The translations under genes and the position numbers were made by a program. A DNA stretch of 64,000 bases from Celerinatantimonas yamalensis (GTDB lineage Bacteria; Pseudomonadota; Gammaproteobacteria; Enterobacterales; Celerinatantimonadaceae), in contig NZ_JBEQCT010000005.1 in assembly GCF_046054155.1 (NCBI RefSeq), forward strand, positions 233,255-297,254, in the 5' to 3' direction. The stretch's first letter is position 1. Each line of letters starts with the position of its first letter. The notes beneath the pieces were generated by a model. The model was not told where the DNA came from. It worked only from the letters and a program-made list of their open reading frames with translations, and did not search any database. Shown piece after piece: positions 53,901 through 62,546 of the stretch.

Positions 53901-54446
53901 GGACGTTTGGCTGAATTGCGTCCAACTGATAGAGACACAACGACCACCGCAGCAGGATTAGTGCTTTCAGCTCGTGTGATGATCACTAAACGAGGTTCCA
54001 AAATGGGGATCTTACAGCTGGATGATCGCAGTGGCCGTTTAGATGTAATGCTTTTCTCTGAAGCATTTGAAAAATATCAGGATTTAATAGAAAAAGATCG
54101 GATTTTGGTCGTGCAGGGGCATGTTGGTTTTGACGATTTCTCAGGTGGAATTAAAATGACCGCTCGGGATGTCATGGATATCAGTCAAGCCCGTGAGCGT
54201 TGGGCAAGCCGCCTGCAGTTGGTGGTTCAAAAGAAACAAGCTGACGAGTCGTTCTGGCAACAATTTGTTTCTAAGCTTGACCCCTATCGTAATGGCACAT
54301 GTCCGGTTACAATTCACTATATCGGTGAACATGAACAAGGCACCTACCAGCTAGGGACAGATTGGCGGGTTACTCCCGATGATGAATTACTAGAAGGTCT
54401 TAGCGGACTTCTAGGTCATCAACAAGTTTCACTGGAATATAACTGA
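50964..54446 (+). CDS. dnaE: DNA polymerase III alpha subunit
   Basis: The replicative polymerase core. 1160 residues: PHP domain (FVHLRIHSDYSMVDGLKKV), palm with the catalytic aspartates in SMPDFDVDFCMDRR (Asp 402 and 404), GPGRGSGAGS, the fingers and beta-binding region, an internal clamp motif QKDLF at 921-925, and a C-terminal OB fold and tau-binding part. It follows rnhB and precedes accA, as in E. coli. Confidence 0.98.
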   Translation: MSAEPRFVHLRIHSDYSMVDGLKKVKPIVAAVASQQMPAMALTDQTNFCGVVKFYGEAHNKGVKPIIGADFWMQSDVLGDEQTRLVILAKDNVGYQNITQLISKAYLRGHIKGRPVIDRDWLVEHRQGIIILSGGREGDIGRALLKGNRAMLEEMVAFYQHYFSGHYFLELIRTQRPDEETYLHLAISLADEFQLPVVATNEVVFLNEDEFEAHEIRVAIHDGYTLADRNRPKLYSREQYLRSEQQMCELFEDIPEALANSVEIAKRCNVTIRLGEYFLPEFPTGGQEINAFFCEKAHHGLEDRLKFLFPDPQVRTERRGEYDARLKRELDVITQMGFPGYFLIVMEFIQWSKDNQIPVGPGRGSGAGSVVAYALKITDLDPLAFDLLFERFLNPERVSMPDFDVDFCMDRRDEVIEHVGDLYGHDAVSQIITFGTMAAKAVIRDVGRVLGHPYGFVDRISKMIPPDPGMTLAKAFEVEPRLGELYEQDDEVRELIDMARILEGVVRNAGKHAGGVVISPTTITDFAPLYCDDQGHHPVTQFDKSDVEYAGLVKFDFLGLRTLTIIQWAVDMANEKLLKQDKDPIDIAAIPLDDQPSFEILKAYKTTAVFQLESRGMKDLIKRLQPDCFEDMIALVALFRPGPLQSGMVDNFIERKHGREEVSYPDVTWQHESLKPILEPTYGIILYQEQVMQIAQVLAGYTLGGADLLRRAMGKKKLEEMAKQRAVFKKGAIENGVDGELAMKIFDLVEKFAGYGFNKSHSAAYALVSYQTLWMKTHYASFFMAAVMSADMDNTDKIVTLVDECANLGLKIIPPDVNSGVYRFSVNDANEIVYGIGAIKGVGEGPIETILEARQQDGEFRDLFDFCCRVDLKKINKRVIEKLILSGAMDKLGPHRAALMATLELAIKAASQQANARAFGQKDLFGELMLEADVSRPQFVDVARWSDKVWLEGEKETLGLYLTGHPINHYLSEFKQFVSGRLAELRPTDRDTTTTAAGLVLSARVMITKRGSKMGILQLDDRSGRLDVMLFSEAFEKYQDLIEKDRILVVQGHVGFDDFSGGIKMTARDVMDISQARERWASRLQLVVQKKQADESFWQQFVSKLDPYRNGTCPVTIHYIGEHEQGTYQLGTDWRVTPDDELLEGLSGLLGHQQVSLEYN

Positions 54447-54459
54447 CAGTAAAGAGATT

Positions 54460-55416
54460 ATGAGTTTAAACTTTTTAGATTTTGAACAGCCAGTAGCTGA
54501 ACTACAGGCTCAAATAGAAGAGCTACGATTGGTCAATAGCGAATCGGGCATGAATGTTGACCTGGCCGAAGAGATTGCTCAGTTAGAGAAAAAACAGTTG
54601 GATCTGACTCGAAAAATTTTTGGTGATCTGAATTCTTGGCAGATTTCTCAACTTGCTCGTCACCCTCTGCGTCCCTATACATTAGATTATATCGAACGGG
54701 TGTTTAGTGAATTTGATGAGTTGTGCGGGGATCGGGCATATGCTGATGATCAGGCGATTGTTGGTGGTATTGCGCGATTAAATGAGCAACCGGTGATGGT
54801 GATAGGCCATCAAAAAGGGCGTGAAACCAAAGAAAAAATTAAGCGTAATTTTGGGATGCCACGTCCTGAAGGGTATCGTAAAGCACTGCGTTTGATGCAA
54901 ATGGCCGAACGCTTCAAGATGCCTATTATTACCTTCATTGATACTCCAGGGGCTTACCCGGGTGTTGGTGCTGAAGAACGAGGTCAAAGTGAAGCGATTG
55001 CGCGTAACTTGTTGGTGATGTCTGAACTTAAAGTTCCTACTATCTGTACGGTGATCGGTGAAGGCGGTTCGGGCGGTGCGTTAGCTATCGGTGTTGGTGA
55101 TCGAGTTAATATGTTGCAATACAGTACCTATTCGGTGATCTCTCCTGAAGGATGTGCGTCGATTCTCTGGAAAAGCGCTGATAAGGCATCGGTTGCCGCT
55201 GAAGCGATGGGAATTACGGCTCAGCGTCTTAAAGAGTTAGATTTGATCGATAGTATTATTGAAGAACCCTTAGGCGGCGCTCATCGAGATGTTGAAAAGA
55301 TGGCTGGGCGCCTCAAAGAAAAATTAGTCACAGATCTTTCGGTGTTACAGCAGCAATCAATTGAACAGCTGCTTGAAGCACGTTATAAACGTTTGATGGG
55401 TTTCGGTTATTGTTAA
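54460..55416 (+). CDS. accA: Acetyl-CoA carboxylase carboxyltransferase alpha subunit
   Basis: With AccD it transfers the carboxyl group from biotin to acetyl-CoA, making malonyl-CoA for fatty acids. 318 residues, standard length. FLDFEQPVAELQAQIEELR forms the N-terminal helices, then GHQKGRETKEKIKRNFGMP, FIDTPGAYPGVGAEERGQSE, GEGGSGGALAIGVGD and SPEGCASILWK. It lies 13 bases after dnaE; in E. coli ldcC comes next, but here tilS follows. Confidence 0.97.
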   Translation: MSLNFLDFEQPVAELQAQIEELRLVNSESGMNVDLAEEIAQLEKKQLDLTRKIFGDLNSWQISQLARHPLRPYTLDYIERVFSEFDELCGDRAYADDQAIVGGIARLNEQPVMVIGHQKGRETKEKIKRNFGMPRPEGYRKALRLMQMAERFKMPIITFIDTPGAYPGVGAEERGQSEAIARNLLVMSELKVPTICTVIGEGGSGGALAIGVGDRVNMLQYSTYSVISPEGCASILWKSADKASVAAEAMGITAQRLKELDLIDSIIEEPLGGAHRDVEKMAGRLKEKLVTDLSVLQQQSIEQLLEARYKRLMGFGYC

Positions 55417-55421
55417 CCGAT

Positions 55422-55447
55422 AAGCCCTGCTCTTGAGTAGGGCTTTA
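55422..55447 (+). terminator. Hairpin between accA and tilS
   Basis: AAGCCCTGCTC and GAGTAGGGCTT form a near-perfect stem with one G-U pair and a tiny loop, followed by a short TTTA. It starts 5 bases past the accA stop and ends just before the tilS ATG, so it may be a leaky terminator. Confidence 0.55.
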
Positions 55448-55453
55448 TTAACG

Positions 55454-56794
55454 ATGGACATACTGCATTTAAAGTCATTCTTATCCCAATTATCTCGTTA
55501 TCATGCTGCTGATCAACCATTAGTGGTTGCCTTAAGCGGCGGTATTGATTCGGTAGTACTGACGCATCTTCTTTGGCGTTATCGACAAATCTCACCGACA
55601 TTTAAATTGGCAGCGGTGCATGTCCATCACGGGTTAAGCGCGAATGCGGATGATTGGTTATTTTTTTGCCAACAGCTTTGTGATCAATGGCAAATCCCTC
55701 TGTTTGATCGACATGTTCAAGTGACTCAAGGTCATCGACTTAGTCTTGAAGAGCAAGCCCGTCATGTTCGCTATCAGGTGTTTGAGCAAATGACTGGGCA
55801 AGGCTATGCAGTGGTTTGTGCGCACCATCAAGACGACCAAGCGGAAACTTTTTTACTCAACCTTAAACGTGGGAGTGGGTGCGCAGGTTTAGCTGGCATG
55901 CCACATTGTCGTGCGCTAGGCAAGAGTACATTGCTTCGACCTCTGTTGTCGTTTTCACGCGCACAGATTGAAGCTTACGCAGAACGTCACAAGCTCTGCC
56001 ATATTGTGGATGAAAGTAATGATGATGAGCGCTTTGATCGCAATTATATTCGCCATCAAATTCTTCCTCGATTGAATCAGCGTTGGCCGCAGTTTACCCA
56101 ACAAATTAGTCAAAGTTGCCAGTGGCTTGCACAGAGCCAGCAACTCCAGGGCGAGTTAGCTGAAATTGACTTGCGCCAATATATGGATGCCAAAGGGCGT
56201 TTGTCTGAGAAAATGAGTGAATTATCATCGGCCCGGCAAGTAAATTTATTACGTTTTTGGTTACGTCAGCAAACGGGTTTTTACCCAAGTCAATATCAGC
56301 TTCAGCAAATCTGTCAGCAGATGCAATGTGCGCCAGATCGTGCGCCTAAGATTGATATCAACGAGGGGTCACTGCGACGTTTTCAGCATTTTTGGCAATG
56401 GGTTAAACCGCTGCCTAGTGCAACTGCATTGATTTGGTCGTATCCTTTTGCACCCATCAATTTACCTCGCATGACGCTATCAATGGAAGCGGGTGGCCAG
56501 CTACGTTCTCCACATATTAATGAAATAGTTAAGATATGTTTTCGCCCTGATGTCGGCACTATCTCGATGCGTCCCGTGGGTCGGGGGGGAAGTCGGACAT
56601 TGAAAAAGTTATTGCAAGAGCTACAGATACCACCTTGGCAGCGCGACCATGTGCCGTTACTATTTTATGGTGAGCACTGGGTTGCTTTAGCTGATCAACT
56701 TATTGATGAACGTTTTATTGCCCCCGAAACAGATGGGCGGCAACTCAACTGGCAATTTTATGCCGATACATTGCCAAGTCAGCATGATGAATAA
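55454..56794 (+). CDS. tilS: tRNA(Ile)-lysidine synthase
   Basis: Converts C34 of tRNA-Ile(CAU) to lysidine so that it reads AUA, an essential step. 446 residues: PP-loop ATPase VVALSGGIDSVVL (about 27-39), HVHHGLSANADDW, CAHHQDDQAETFLLNLKRG, then the C-terminal TilS domain with RPVGRGGSRTLKKLLQELQI and PPWQRDHVPLLFYG. The ATG at 55454 (MDILHLKSF) lies after the accA hairpin. Its last 50 bases overlap the convergent GGDEF gene. Confidence 0.95.
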   Translation: MDILHLKSFLSQLSRYHAADQPLVVALSGGIDSVVLTHLLWRYRQISPTFKLAAVHVHHGLSANADDWLFFCQQLCDQWQIPLFDRHVQVTQGHRLSLEEQARHVRYQVFEQMTGQGYAVVCAHHQDDQAETFLLNLKRGSGCAGLAGMPHCRALGKSTLLRPLLSFSRAQIEAYAERHKLCHIVDESNDDERFDRNYIRHQILPRLNQRWPQFTQQISQSCQWLAQSQQLQGELAEIDLRQYMDAKGRLSEKMSELSSARQVNLLRFWLRQQTGFYPSQYQLQQICQQMQCAPDRAPKIDINEGSLRRFQHFWQWVKPLPSATALIWSYPFAPINLPRMTLSMEAGGQLRSPHINEIVKICFRPDVGTISMRPVGRGGSRTLKKLLQELQIPPWQRDHVPLLFYGEHWVALADQLIDERFIAPETDGRQLNWQFYADTLPSQHDE

Positions 56795-57614
56795 GATCAG
56801 CCCCTTTCATGGTTGGATGCCATGTTGCGTAACCACAGCTCAACGAAAGTGGAATATCTGGTAGCAGTGGATTATCTATCAGCCAATGCTTGATCCGTTC
56901 GATCACTTTGAGCGAAGAGGTCGGGCTGGCTGGGGATAAAATGACTGCAAACTCATCTCCCCCGATGCGTGAGAGATGATCGCCTTGGCGACAGGCATGG
57001 GTGAGTCCATAAGCAATATGTCGAAGCGCTTTGTCACCTTTGAGATGGCCGTATAGATCATTAATTTGCTTAAATCGGTCAATATCACATACCAGCAATT
57101 GTAGTCCTGTATGTATCCGTTCATTTTGTGCGATAACCTGAGCCAAATGGGTGTCAAATTCCTGACGGCTGTAAACTTCAGTGAGGTGGTCGTGGCTGAG
57201 CTGGTATTGAAGACGGGCAATTTGTTGAACTTTTGGCAGTGCAATCTCCAGTAATCTTACAAATCGATGGATATAAGAGAGCAATTTTGCTGACCACTGA
57301 GTACGGTTGGTAATGATCAACTGCCCTGTTACTTGCGAGTTATTTAAGTGAACTGAGTAAGAGTAGTCATCCGCATTTATTTCTTGAGTTTGAAAGCAAT
57401 GTGTTTCAAAGCGAAATACAACGGATGTAAAAGGGACATATTCAGACAAATGATCGATAAATTGATAAAACAGTTCATCAAGCATTTGAGTGTTTTGGAG
57501 GTGTTCGATAATCGTCAGTTGCTGATCAGCAGTTAATGCCTTATGACATTGATATTGTTCGGGCTGTTGATATTTCCACCTTTGATAGCTTTCTTTATTT
57601 TGTATCCAATCCAT
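56745..57614 (-). CDS. GGDEF diguanylate cyclase (cytoplasmic, 289 aa)
   Basis: A 289-residue cytoplasmic protein. Residues ~1-130 form a GAF-like or unassigned sensory part. The C-terminal GGDEF domain is complete: LVCDIDRFKQINDLYGHLKGD and SRIGGDEFAV, with GGDEF at 218-222 and the RxxD inhibitory site RQGD at 209-212. It should produce c-di-GMP. ATG is preceded by AGAAGG seven bases upstream. It overlaps tilS tail to tail, which is rare but credible because both C-terminal ends match their families. Confidence 0.88.
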   Translation of the reverse strand: MDWIQNKESYQRWKYQQPEQYQCHKALTADQQLTIIEHLQNTQMLDELFYQFIDHLSEYVPFTSVVFRFETHCFQTQEINADDYSYSVHLNNSQVTGQLIITNRTQWSAKLLSYIHRFVRLLEIALPKVQQIARLQYQLSHDHLTEVYSRQEFDTHLAQVIAQNERIHTGLQLLVCDIDRFKQINDLYGHLKGDKALRHIAYGLTHACRQGDHLSRIGGDEFAVILSPASPTSSLKVIERIKHWLIDNPLLPDIPLSLSCGYATWHPTMKGADLIHHADLAMYRHKIAS

Positions 57615-57771
57615 CTCAATACCTTCTCTTCAATCATCAAATAATTGACGACATACACTTGCTTGCTGATTCCTAGCAATAAGTGTTCCAAATATCCTAA
57701 TTTATTAGAGAGGGGAGCGCGATGCTTGGCTGACTGGGCCAGAATGCAAGCTTCAACTACCTGAAAGTGAT

Positions 57772-57797
57772 AAAAAAGCCGCACCTGTTGGTACGGC
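57772..57797 (-). terminator. Intrinsic terminator of proS
   Basis: On the minus strand GCCGTACC-AACA-GGTGCGGC (one G-U pair) is followed by TTTTTTA. It lies about 24 bases past the proS stop. Confidence 0.88.
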
Positions 57798-57820
57798 CTG
57801 ATTCGAACAAATAACAATAT

Positions 57821-59530
57821 TTAGAGTGATTGAATATGAGCAATGGCTTGCTCGATAGCAAGCTCGATTTTTTCGCCTTGACGTCGTGATTTATATTCGA
57901 CTATACCATTATCTAAACTGCGTTCACCGATGATGAGTGTATGGGGAATCCCCACTAATTCGGCATCAGCAAACATGACCCCAGGGCGCTCTTTGCGGTC
58001 ATCAAATAACACCTCGATCCCTGCTTCTTGAGCTTGTTGGTACAGTTGCTCGGCAACTTTTTGGACGCGATGTGATTTGTGCATATTCATTGGGATAATA
58101 ATGAGCTGAAAAGGCGCAAGTGCCTCTGGCCAAATGATGCCTTTGTCATCGTGGTTTTGCTCAATGGCTGCAGCTACAATACGTGAAACACCAATGCCAT
58201 AGCAGCCCATGCTCAATACTTGACTTTTACCTTGCTCGTTGAGCACTGTCGCATTCATGGCTTTTGAATAAACATCGCCTAATTGGAATATATGACCTAC
58301 TTCGATTCCACGTTTAATCTGCAACGTGCCGTGACCACAAGGGCTTGGATCGCCTGCAACAACATTGCGAAGGTCAGCGACCTCCGGCAGAACTAAGTCA
58401 CGTTCCCAGTTAATGCCAAAGTAGTGTTTATCATCGATATTAGCACCAGCGCCAAAATCACTCATTTGTGCCACAGTGCGGTCAATGACCATAGGAATTG
58501 GTAAATTTACTGGGCCAAGTGAACCTGGACCTGCGCCAATGATAGCTCGGATCTGCTCATCGGAAGCAAATTGCAATGGCGCGCTAACCAATGGATGATG
58601 TTCAGCTTTCACTTCATTTAAAGTGTGATCGCCGCGGACGATCAGAGCCACTAATTCGCAATCAGCCTCTTTTGAGGCAACAACGACTAAAGTTTTAATC
58701 GTTTGTTCGATGGCTAAATCAAATTGCTCAACCAATTGCTCAATGGTTTTGGCATTGGGTGTATCAACTAGGATCATTGGTTGGGTTGGTGTTTGGCGGG
58801 GTTCACTAGGCGCTAGCGCTTCTGCTTTTTCAATATTAGCAGCATATTCGCTACTATCAGAAAAAACGATATCATCTTCACCTGACTGAGCTAATACTTG
58901 AAATTCGTGTGAAGCATTACCACCAATACTACCATTATCTGCCAATACAGGACGATACTCTAAGCCAAGGCGTTCAAAAATTCGACAGTACGCATTGAAC
59001 ATCGTTTGGTAGGTTTGATCTAATGACTCTGGGCTTAAGTGGAATGAATATGCATCTTTCATGATGAATTCGCGCGAGCGCATGACACCAAAGCGTGGAC
59101 GAACTTCGTCACGAAACTTGGTTTGGATTTGATAAAGATTCAATGGCAATTGTTTATAACTACTAATCTCTTTTCGAACCAGTTCGGTGACCACTTCTTC
59201 ATGCGTTGGACCAAGAACGAAATCTCGGTCGTGGCGATCTTTTATGCGTAGCAATTCTGGGCCATATTTTTCCCAGCGCCCAGATTCTTGCCACAGATCA
59301 CCGGGTTGGACAACTGGCATATTGATCTCAATTGCGCCAGCACGGTTCATTTCTTCACGCACGATCTGTTGGACTTTTTGTAAGACCCTTACCCCTGTTG
59401 GTAACCAAGTATAAAGCCCTGAGGCCAATTTGCGGATCATGCCTGCACGAAGCATGAGCTGATGTGAGACGACTTCGGCACTGCTCGGTGTCTCTTTTAA
59501 AGTGGAAAGCAAATAGTTGCTAGAACGCAT
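57821..59530 (-). CDS. proS: Prolyl-tRNA synthetase (bacterial type)
   Basis: Charges tRNA-Pro. 569 residues in the order class II catalytic core, INS editing domain between motifs 2 and 3, and anticodon-binding domain. Motif 1 lies in GLYTWLPTGVRVLQKV, motif 2 in TKFRDEVRPRFGVMRSREF, the editing block in GDHTLNEVKAEHHP, motif 3 in CYGIGVSRIVAAAIEQ, and FDDRKERPGVMFADAELVG begins the C-terminal domain. ATG 59530 (MRSSNYLLSTLKETPSSAE) follows AAAGGA. It is distal in the rcsF-trmO-proS neighbourhood, as in E. coli. Confidence 0.97.
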   Translation of the reverse strand: MRSSNYLLSTLKETPSSAEVVSHQLMLRAGMIRKLASGLYTWLPTGVRVLQKVQQIVREEMNRAGAIEINMPVVQPGDLWQESGRWEKYGPELLRIKDRHDRDFVLGPTHEEVVTELVRKEISSYKQLPLNLYQIQTKFRDEVRPRFGVMRSREFIMKDAYSFHLSPESLDQTYQTMFNAYCRIFERLGLEYRPVLADNGSIGGNASHEFQVLAQSGEDDIVFSDSSEYAANIEKAEALAPSEPRQTPTQPMILVDTPNAKTIEQLVEQFDLAIEQTIKTLVVVASKEADCELVALIVRGDHTLNEVKAEHHPLVSAPLQFASDEQIRAIIGAGPGSLGPVNLPIPMVIDRTVAQMSDFGAGANIDDKHYFGINWERDLVLPEVADLRNVVAGDPSPCGHGTLQIKRGIEVGHIFQLGDVYSKAMNATVLNEQGKSQVLSMGCYGIGVSRIVAAAIEQNHDDKGIIWPEALAPFQLIIIPMNMHKSHRVQKVAEQLYQQAQEAGIEVLFDDRKERPGVMFADAELVGIPHTLIIGERSLDNGIVEYKSRRQGEKIELAIEQAIAHIQSL

Positions 59531-59594
59531 GGTTGTCCTTTCACAATGTCTATAACCCAAGATGGTTTGATTTTATCAGGCAGCCGTGAAGCTG

Positions 59595-60227
59595 TCAGGA
59601 TTTGTCGCGTCGATCGCCAATAATTTTTGCGGGATTCCCAGCAACAATTGCCCAATCCGGAATATCGTGGGTCACGACAGTATGCATACCGACAATGGCA
59701 TGGTTACCAATCGTCACGCCATCGACAATTCCGGCGCTGGCGCCGATCCATACATCACAACCGATTTTAACCCCTTGTGATCGCGTTGGTTGCTGATAGA
59801 TGGGCTGTTGCGAGTGCATTCCATGGTTGAATGCAAAAATTTGGACCGAGTTAGCGATGCGTGTTTGATCACCAATCACAATACCTGCACGCCCCCCATC
59901 CAAACTGCAGCGATGGTTAATCGCAACTTCTTGACCTAATGTGATAGGGCCATGTAAAAAGCTTTGCGCTGCGATAAAGGTCCGTGAGCCTATCTCAATT
60001 GCTCTTCCTGGTTCGGCAAATAGCTTTGCTTGTGGGGCGATAAAACAATTGTCACCAATGCAGATGGTTTCAACCTGACTGAGATAGCGTTGTATTTCTT
60101 GTTGCCATGGCTGCGCCCAAACGAGATGGCGAGCCTTAAGCTGATAATAGAGCCAAGGCATCCAACTTAAGCGCTCTTTATGTTGGGCTATATAATCTAT
60201 AGGGGAGTGATTTGGTGAATGTGGCAT
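59595..60227 (-). CDS. Hexapeptide-repeat acyltransferase (Maa/CysE-like)
   Basis: A 210-residue left-handed beta-helix acetyltransferase. Hexapeptide repeats run from ~60 to ~195, with the catalytic-type FAFNHGMHSQ (histidine), DVWIGASAGIVDGVTIGNHA and VVTHDIPDWAIVAGNPAKII, the usual end of sugar O-acetyltransferases. The acceptor is unknown; maltose, cell-surface sugars or galactosides are possible. Its ATG lies 31 bases inside the end of trmO, so it is coupled to that gene. In E. coli nothing like it stands between trmO and proS, so it is an insertion into the shared order. Confidence 0.85.
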   Translation of the reverse strand: MPHSPNHSPIDYIAQHKERLSWMPWLYYQLKARHLVWAQPWQQEIQRYLSQVETICIGDNCFIAPQAKLFAEPGRAIEIGSRTFIAAQSFLHGPITLGQEVAINHRCSLDGGRAGIVIGDQTRIANSVQIFAFNHGMHSQQPIYQQPTRSQGVKIGCDVWIGASAGIVDGVTIGNHAIVGMHTVVTHDIPDWAIVAGNPAKIIGDRRDKS

Positions 60228-60883
60228 TGTCGATCTTTAACCGAAAAACAAATATTAAAGTGAATGAGTTTGACCCCGTATTCGTGCTCGTCGGCTTTTG
60301 CGCGGCGATAACTGGGGCGAGGATCTTGAGCGAGCACTTGCTCGATTAACATCGCATCTTCATCACTGACCTGTTGGCGTACTGATTGAGACCAAAGTAC
60401 AGCAAGTTGTTCACCTGGGGCAGCCGATGCATAGCCAGATTGCGCATCAGTGATTGCATCAGCATAGCTAATATAAGGTTTGATATCGTACACGGGTGTC
60501 CCATCGACGAGATCGCCACCATTAAAGTGCAGTATCGGCATGCCACTATTATAGTCAATACGTTGCAGCTCTAAGACGGACAAGCCCAGTCCATTAGGGC
60601 GAAATGTTGAGCGACTGGCAAATACACCCACCTTATGATTACCACCTAAGCGAGGCGGACGAACTTTATTTTGCCAACCTGCCGCTATATTTTGGTGAAA
60701 GCCAAAGATCAGCCAAACATGACTGAATGATTCTAACCCGTCTACAATTTCGCGTGCATCATAGGGGCTTACGAGCATGAGCTGAAGACGTGCAGCCTTA
60801 ACCAATCCAGGCTGACGGGGCACTGCAAACTTCTCTTTATAGGGGGATTTAATATACCCAATCGGCTCTATGGTGTGGCTCAT
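60197..60883 (-). CDS. trmO: TrmO/TsaA, tRNA-Thr N6-methyladenosine methyltransferase
   Basis: Methylates the t6A37 base of tRNA-Thr(GGU) to m6t6A37. 228 residues: IGYIKSPYKEKFAVPRQPGL at the start, then FSHVWLIFGFHQN and GVFASRSTFRPNGLGLSVLE, the SPOUT-like beta-barrel signature, followed by a C-terminal domain. The ATG overlaps the rcsF stop by four bases. Same order rcsF-trmO-proS as E. coli. Confidence 0.94.
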   Translation of the reverse strand: MSHTIEPIGYIKSPYKEKFAVPRQPGLVKAARLQLMLVSPYDAREIVDGLESFSHVWLIFGFHQNIAAGWQNKVRPPRLGGNHKVGVFASRSTFRPNGLGLSVLELQRIDYNSGMPILHFNGGDLVDGTPVYDIKPYISYADAITDAQSGYASAAPGEQLAVLWSQSVRQQVSDEDAMLIEQVLAQDPRPSYRRAKADEHEYGVKLIHFNICFSVKDRQCHIHQITPL

Positions 60884-61272
60884 TGTGTTTGGTCCAGTAA
60901 TTTCACAGCTTTGCCATAACAGCTCACTGAACTTAAACAGACATTATCTGCGGGGTGACTCAAACAGGTTGAATAAACCAAACCATTGGCGCCCATATCG
61001 GCCGCACGCCTTAGCACATCTACCCGGGCCTGGCTTTGAGTGGCATGGGGTTGATTGGCCTTGGCTTGACAGGCACTTCCTTCAACCGTACCTAACACCT
61101 TATATAGATGGGTGTTTAATTGTGCGTTGCTGAGTACGTCAACCCCGGATGTCTTGAAATAGTTCTTAACATTTTGCGGATCAACATTAGTTTTGATCGA
61201 ATAGTCAGAGCTGCAGCCGATAAGACTCATTATAACGGCGGAGGTAATCCCAATATATAGAAGACATTTCAT
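60880..61272 (-). CDS. rcsF: RcsF, outer membrane lipoprotein of the Rcs stress pathway
   Basis: Senses envelope damage and signals through IgaA to RcsCDB. 130 residues with a lipoprotein signal peptide (MKCLLYIGITSAV) and a lipobox LIGC. The mature part keeps the family cysteines: one in EGSACQA, then YSTCLS, NVCLSSVSC, able to form the two disulfides of RcsF. ATG 61272 is preferred; a longer upstream frame lacks a lipoprotein start. RcsB, RcsC and RcsD lie outside the window. Confidence 0.9.
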   Translation of the reverse strand: MKCLLYIGITSAVIMSLIGCSSDYSIKTNVDPQNVKNYFKTSGVDVLSNAQLNTHLYKVLGTVEGSACQAKANQPHATQSQARVDVLRRAADMGANGLVYSTCLSHPADNVCLSSVSCYGKAVKLLDQTQ

Positions 61273-61285
61273 TATAAACTCACAA

Positions 61286-61305
61286 GCAGCGGTGAAAACC
61301 GCTGC
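61286..61305 (-). terminator. Perfect 8-bp hairpin between tas and rcsF
   Basis: GCAGCGGT and ACCGCTGC pair around a 4-base loop, 14 bases after the tas stop. It lacks a U-run and sits close to the rcsF RBS, so it might influence rcsF translation as well as terminate tas. Confidence 0.45.
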
Positions 61306-61318
61306 AATCGCGACAAAG

Positions 61319-62353
61319 TTAAGGGCAAGGGTAAGTGAATTGATGATGGATGATTTCAATTTGCTCAAGTAATTCATCTGATAGTGTCAATTCAAAGCTA
61401 TCAATATTTGAGGTCAATTGTTCCATCGTTGTCGCACCAATGATATTAGATGCAACAAAAGGGCGTGATGTTACATAAGCAAGGGCCATTTGTGCTGGAT
61501 CAAGTTGATGTGCTCGGGCCAGATCAACATAAGCTTTTGTAGCGGCTTTACCTTGGTCTGAAAGATAACGAGAAAAGCGTGAGAACAGTGTTAGGCGAGC
61601 ATCTTTGGGCCACGTATCATCCATGTATTTACCTGACAGCATACCAAAGGCTAGTGGTGAGTAAGCTAATAGCCCCACACCTTCACGATGAGCAAACTCA
61701 GCTAACCCTGTTTCAAAGCTGCGATTGAGTAAGTTATATGGGTTTTGAATAGTCACGATACGTGGTAAATCATGCTTTTCTGCAAGACGTAGATATTGGC
61801 TGACTCCCCATGCTGTTTCATTTGAAACACCGACATAGCGAATTTTTCCTTCCTTTACCAATTCGTTCAATGCTTCTAATGTCTCAATGATTGGCGTATA
61901 AAATTCATCAGGATTAGCTTGATAACCCAACTTCCCGAAAAAGTTGGCATTACGATCTGGCCAGTGTAGCTGATAAAGATCGAGATAATCGGTTTGCAGT
62001 CGAGAAAGTGAGGCATGAATGGCTTCACGAATATTACGTCGATCTAAACGCATGTTCTCGCGGATATGATTAGTGCGATTTGGCCCAGAGACTTTAGAAG
62101 CTAAAACTATTTTTTCACGAATCCCCGTCTTAGCCAGCCAACTCCCTATATATTGTTCGGTTAAACCTTGTGTTTCAGGCTCTGGTGGAACTGGATACAT
62201 CTCTGCGGTATCGATAAAGTTAATTCCGCGCGACAATGCATAATCAAGTTGTTGATGGGCTTCATCCTCACTATTTTGTTTGCCCCAAGTCATAGTGCCT
62301 AGACAAAGTTTACTAACCTCAAGCTGACTGTGTGCAATGCTATGGTATTGCAT
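61319..62353 (-). CDS. tas: Tas, aldo/keto reductase
   Basis: An NADPH-dependent aldo/keto reductase of 344 residues, orthologous to E. coli Tas; the natural substrate is unknown. MQYHSIAHSQLEVSKLCLGT starts the barrel. The catalytic tetrad appears as FIDTAEMY (Asp, Tyr), ASKVSG (Lys) and LYQLHWPDR (His). VGVSNETAWGV and VTIQNPYNLLNRSFE follow. ATG 62353 follows GGAG. In E. coli metNIQ lies between rcsF and gmhB; here tas does. Confidence 0.93.
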   Translation of the reverse strand: MQYHSIAHSQLEVSKLCLGTMTWGKQNSEDEAHQQLDYALSRGINFIDTAEMYPVPPEPETQGLTEQYIGSWLAKTGIREKIVLASKVSGPNRTNHIRENMRLDRRNIREAIHASLSRLQTDYLDLYQLHWPDRNANFFGKLGYQANPDEFYTPIIETLEALNELVKEGKIRYVGVSNETAWGVSQYLRLAEKHDLPRIVTIQNPYNLLNRSFETGLAEFAHREGVGLLAYSPLAFGMLSGKYMDDTWPKDARLTLFSRFSRYLSDQGKAATKAYVDLARAHQLDPAQMALAYVTSRPFVASNIIGATTMEQLTSNIDSFELTLSDELLEQIEIIHHQFTYPCP

Positions 62354-62546
62354 GGTGATAACTCCAAGTTCCCGCTTACTACGGACATTTGATCTAATAG
62401 TTGACTTATACTCTACCAAAGTCTGCTTGAATCAAGCAGGTTACGCAACATTTAAAGAGCTTTAGTCCTGCAATCTCTACTACCAATCAACAGCTAATCA
62501 GTTAAACTGAGCACCTATATAACAATGCAACAAAAGAGATAAATCT

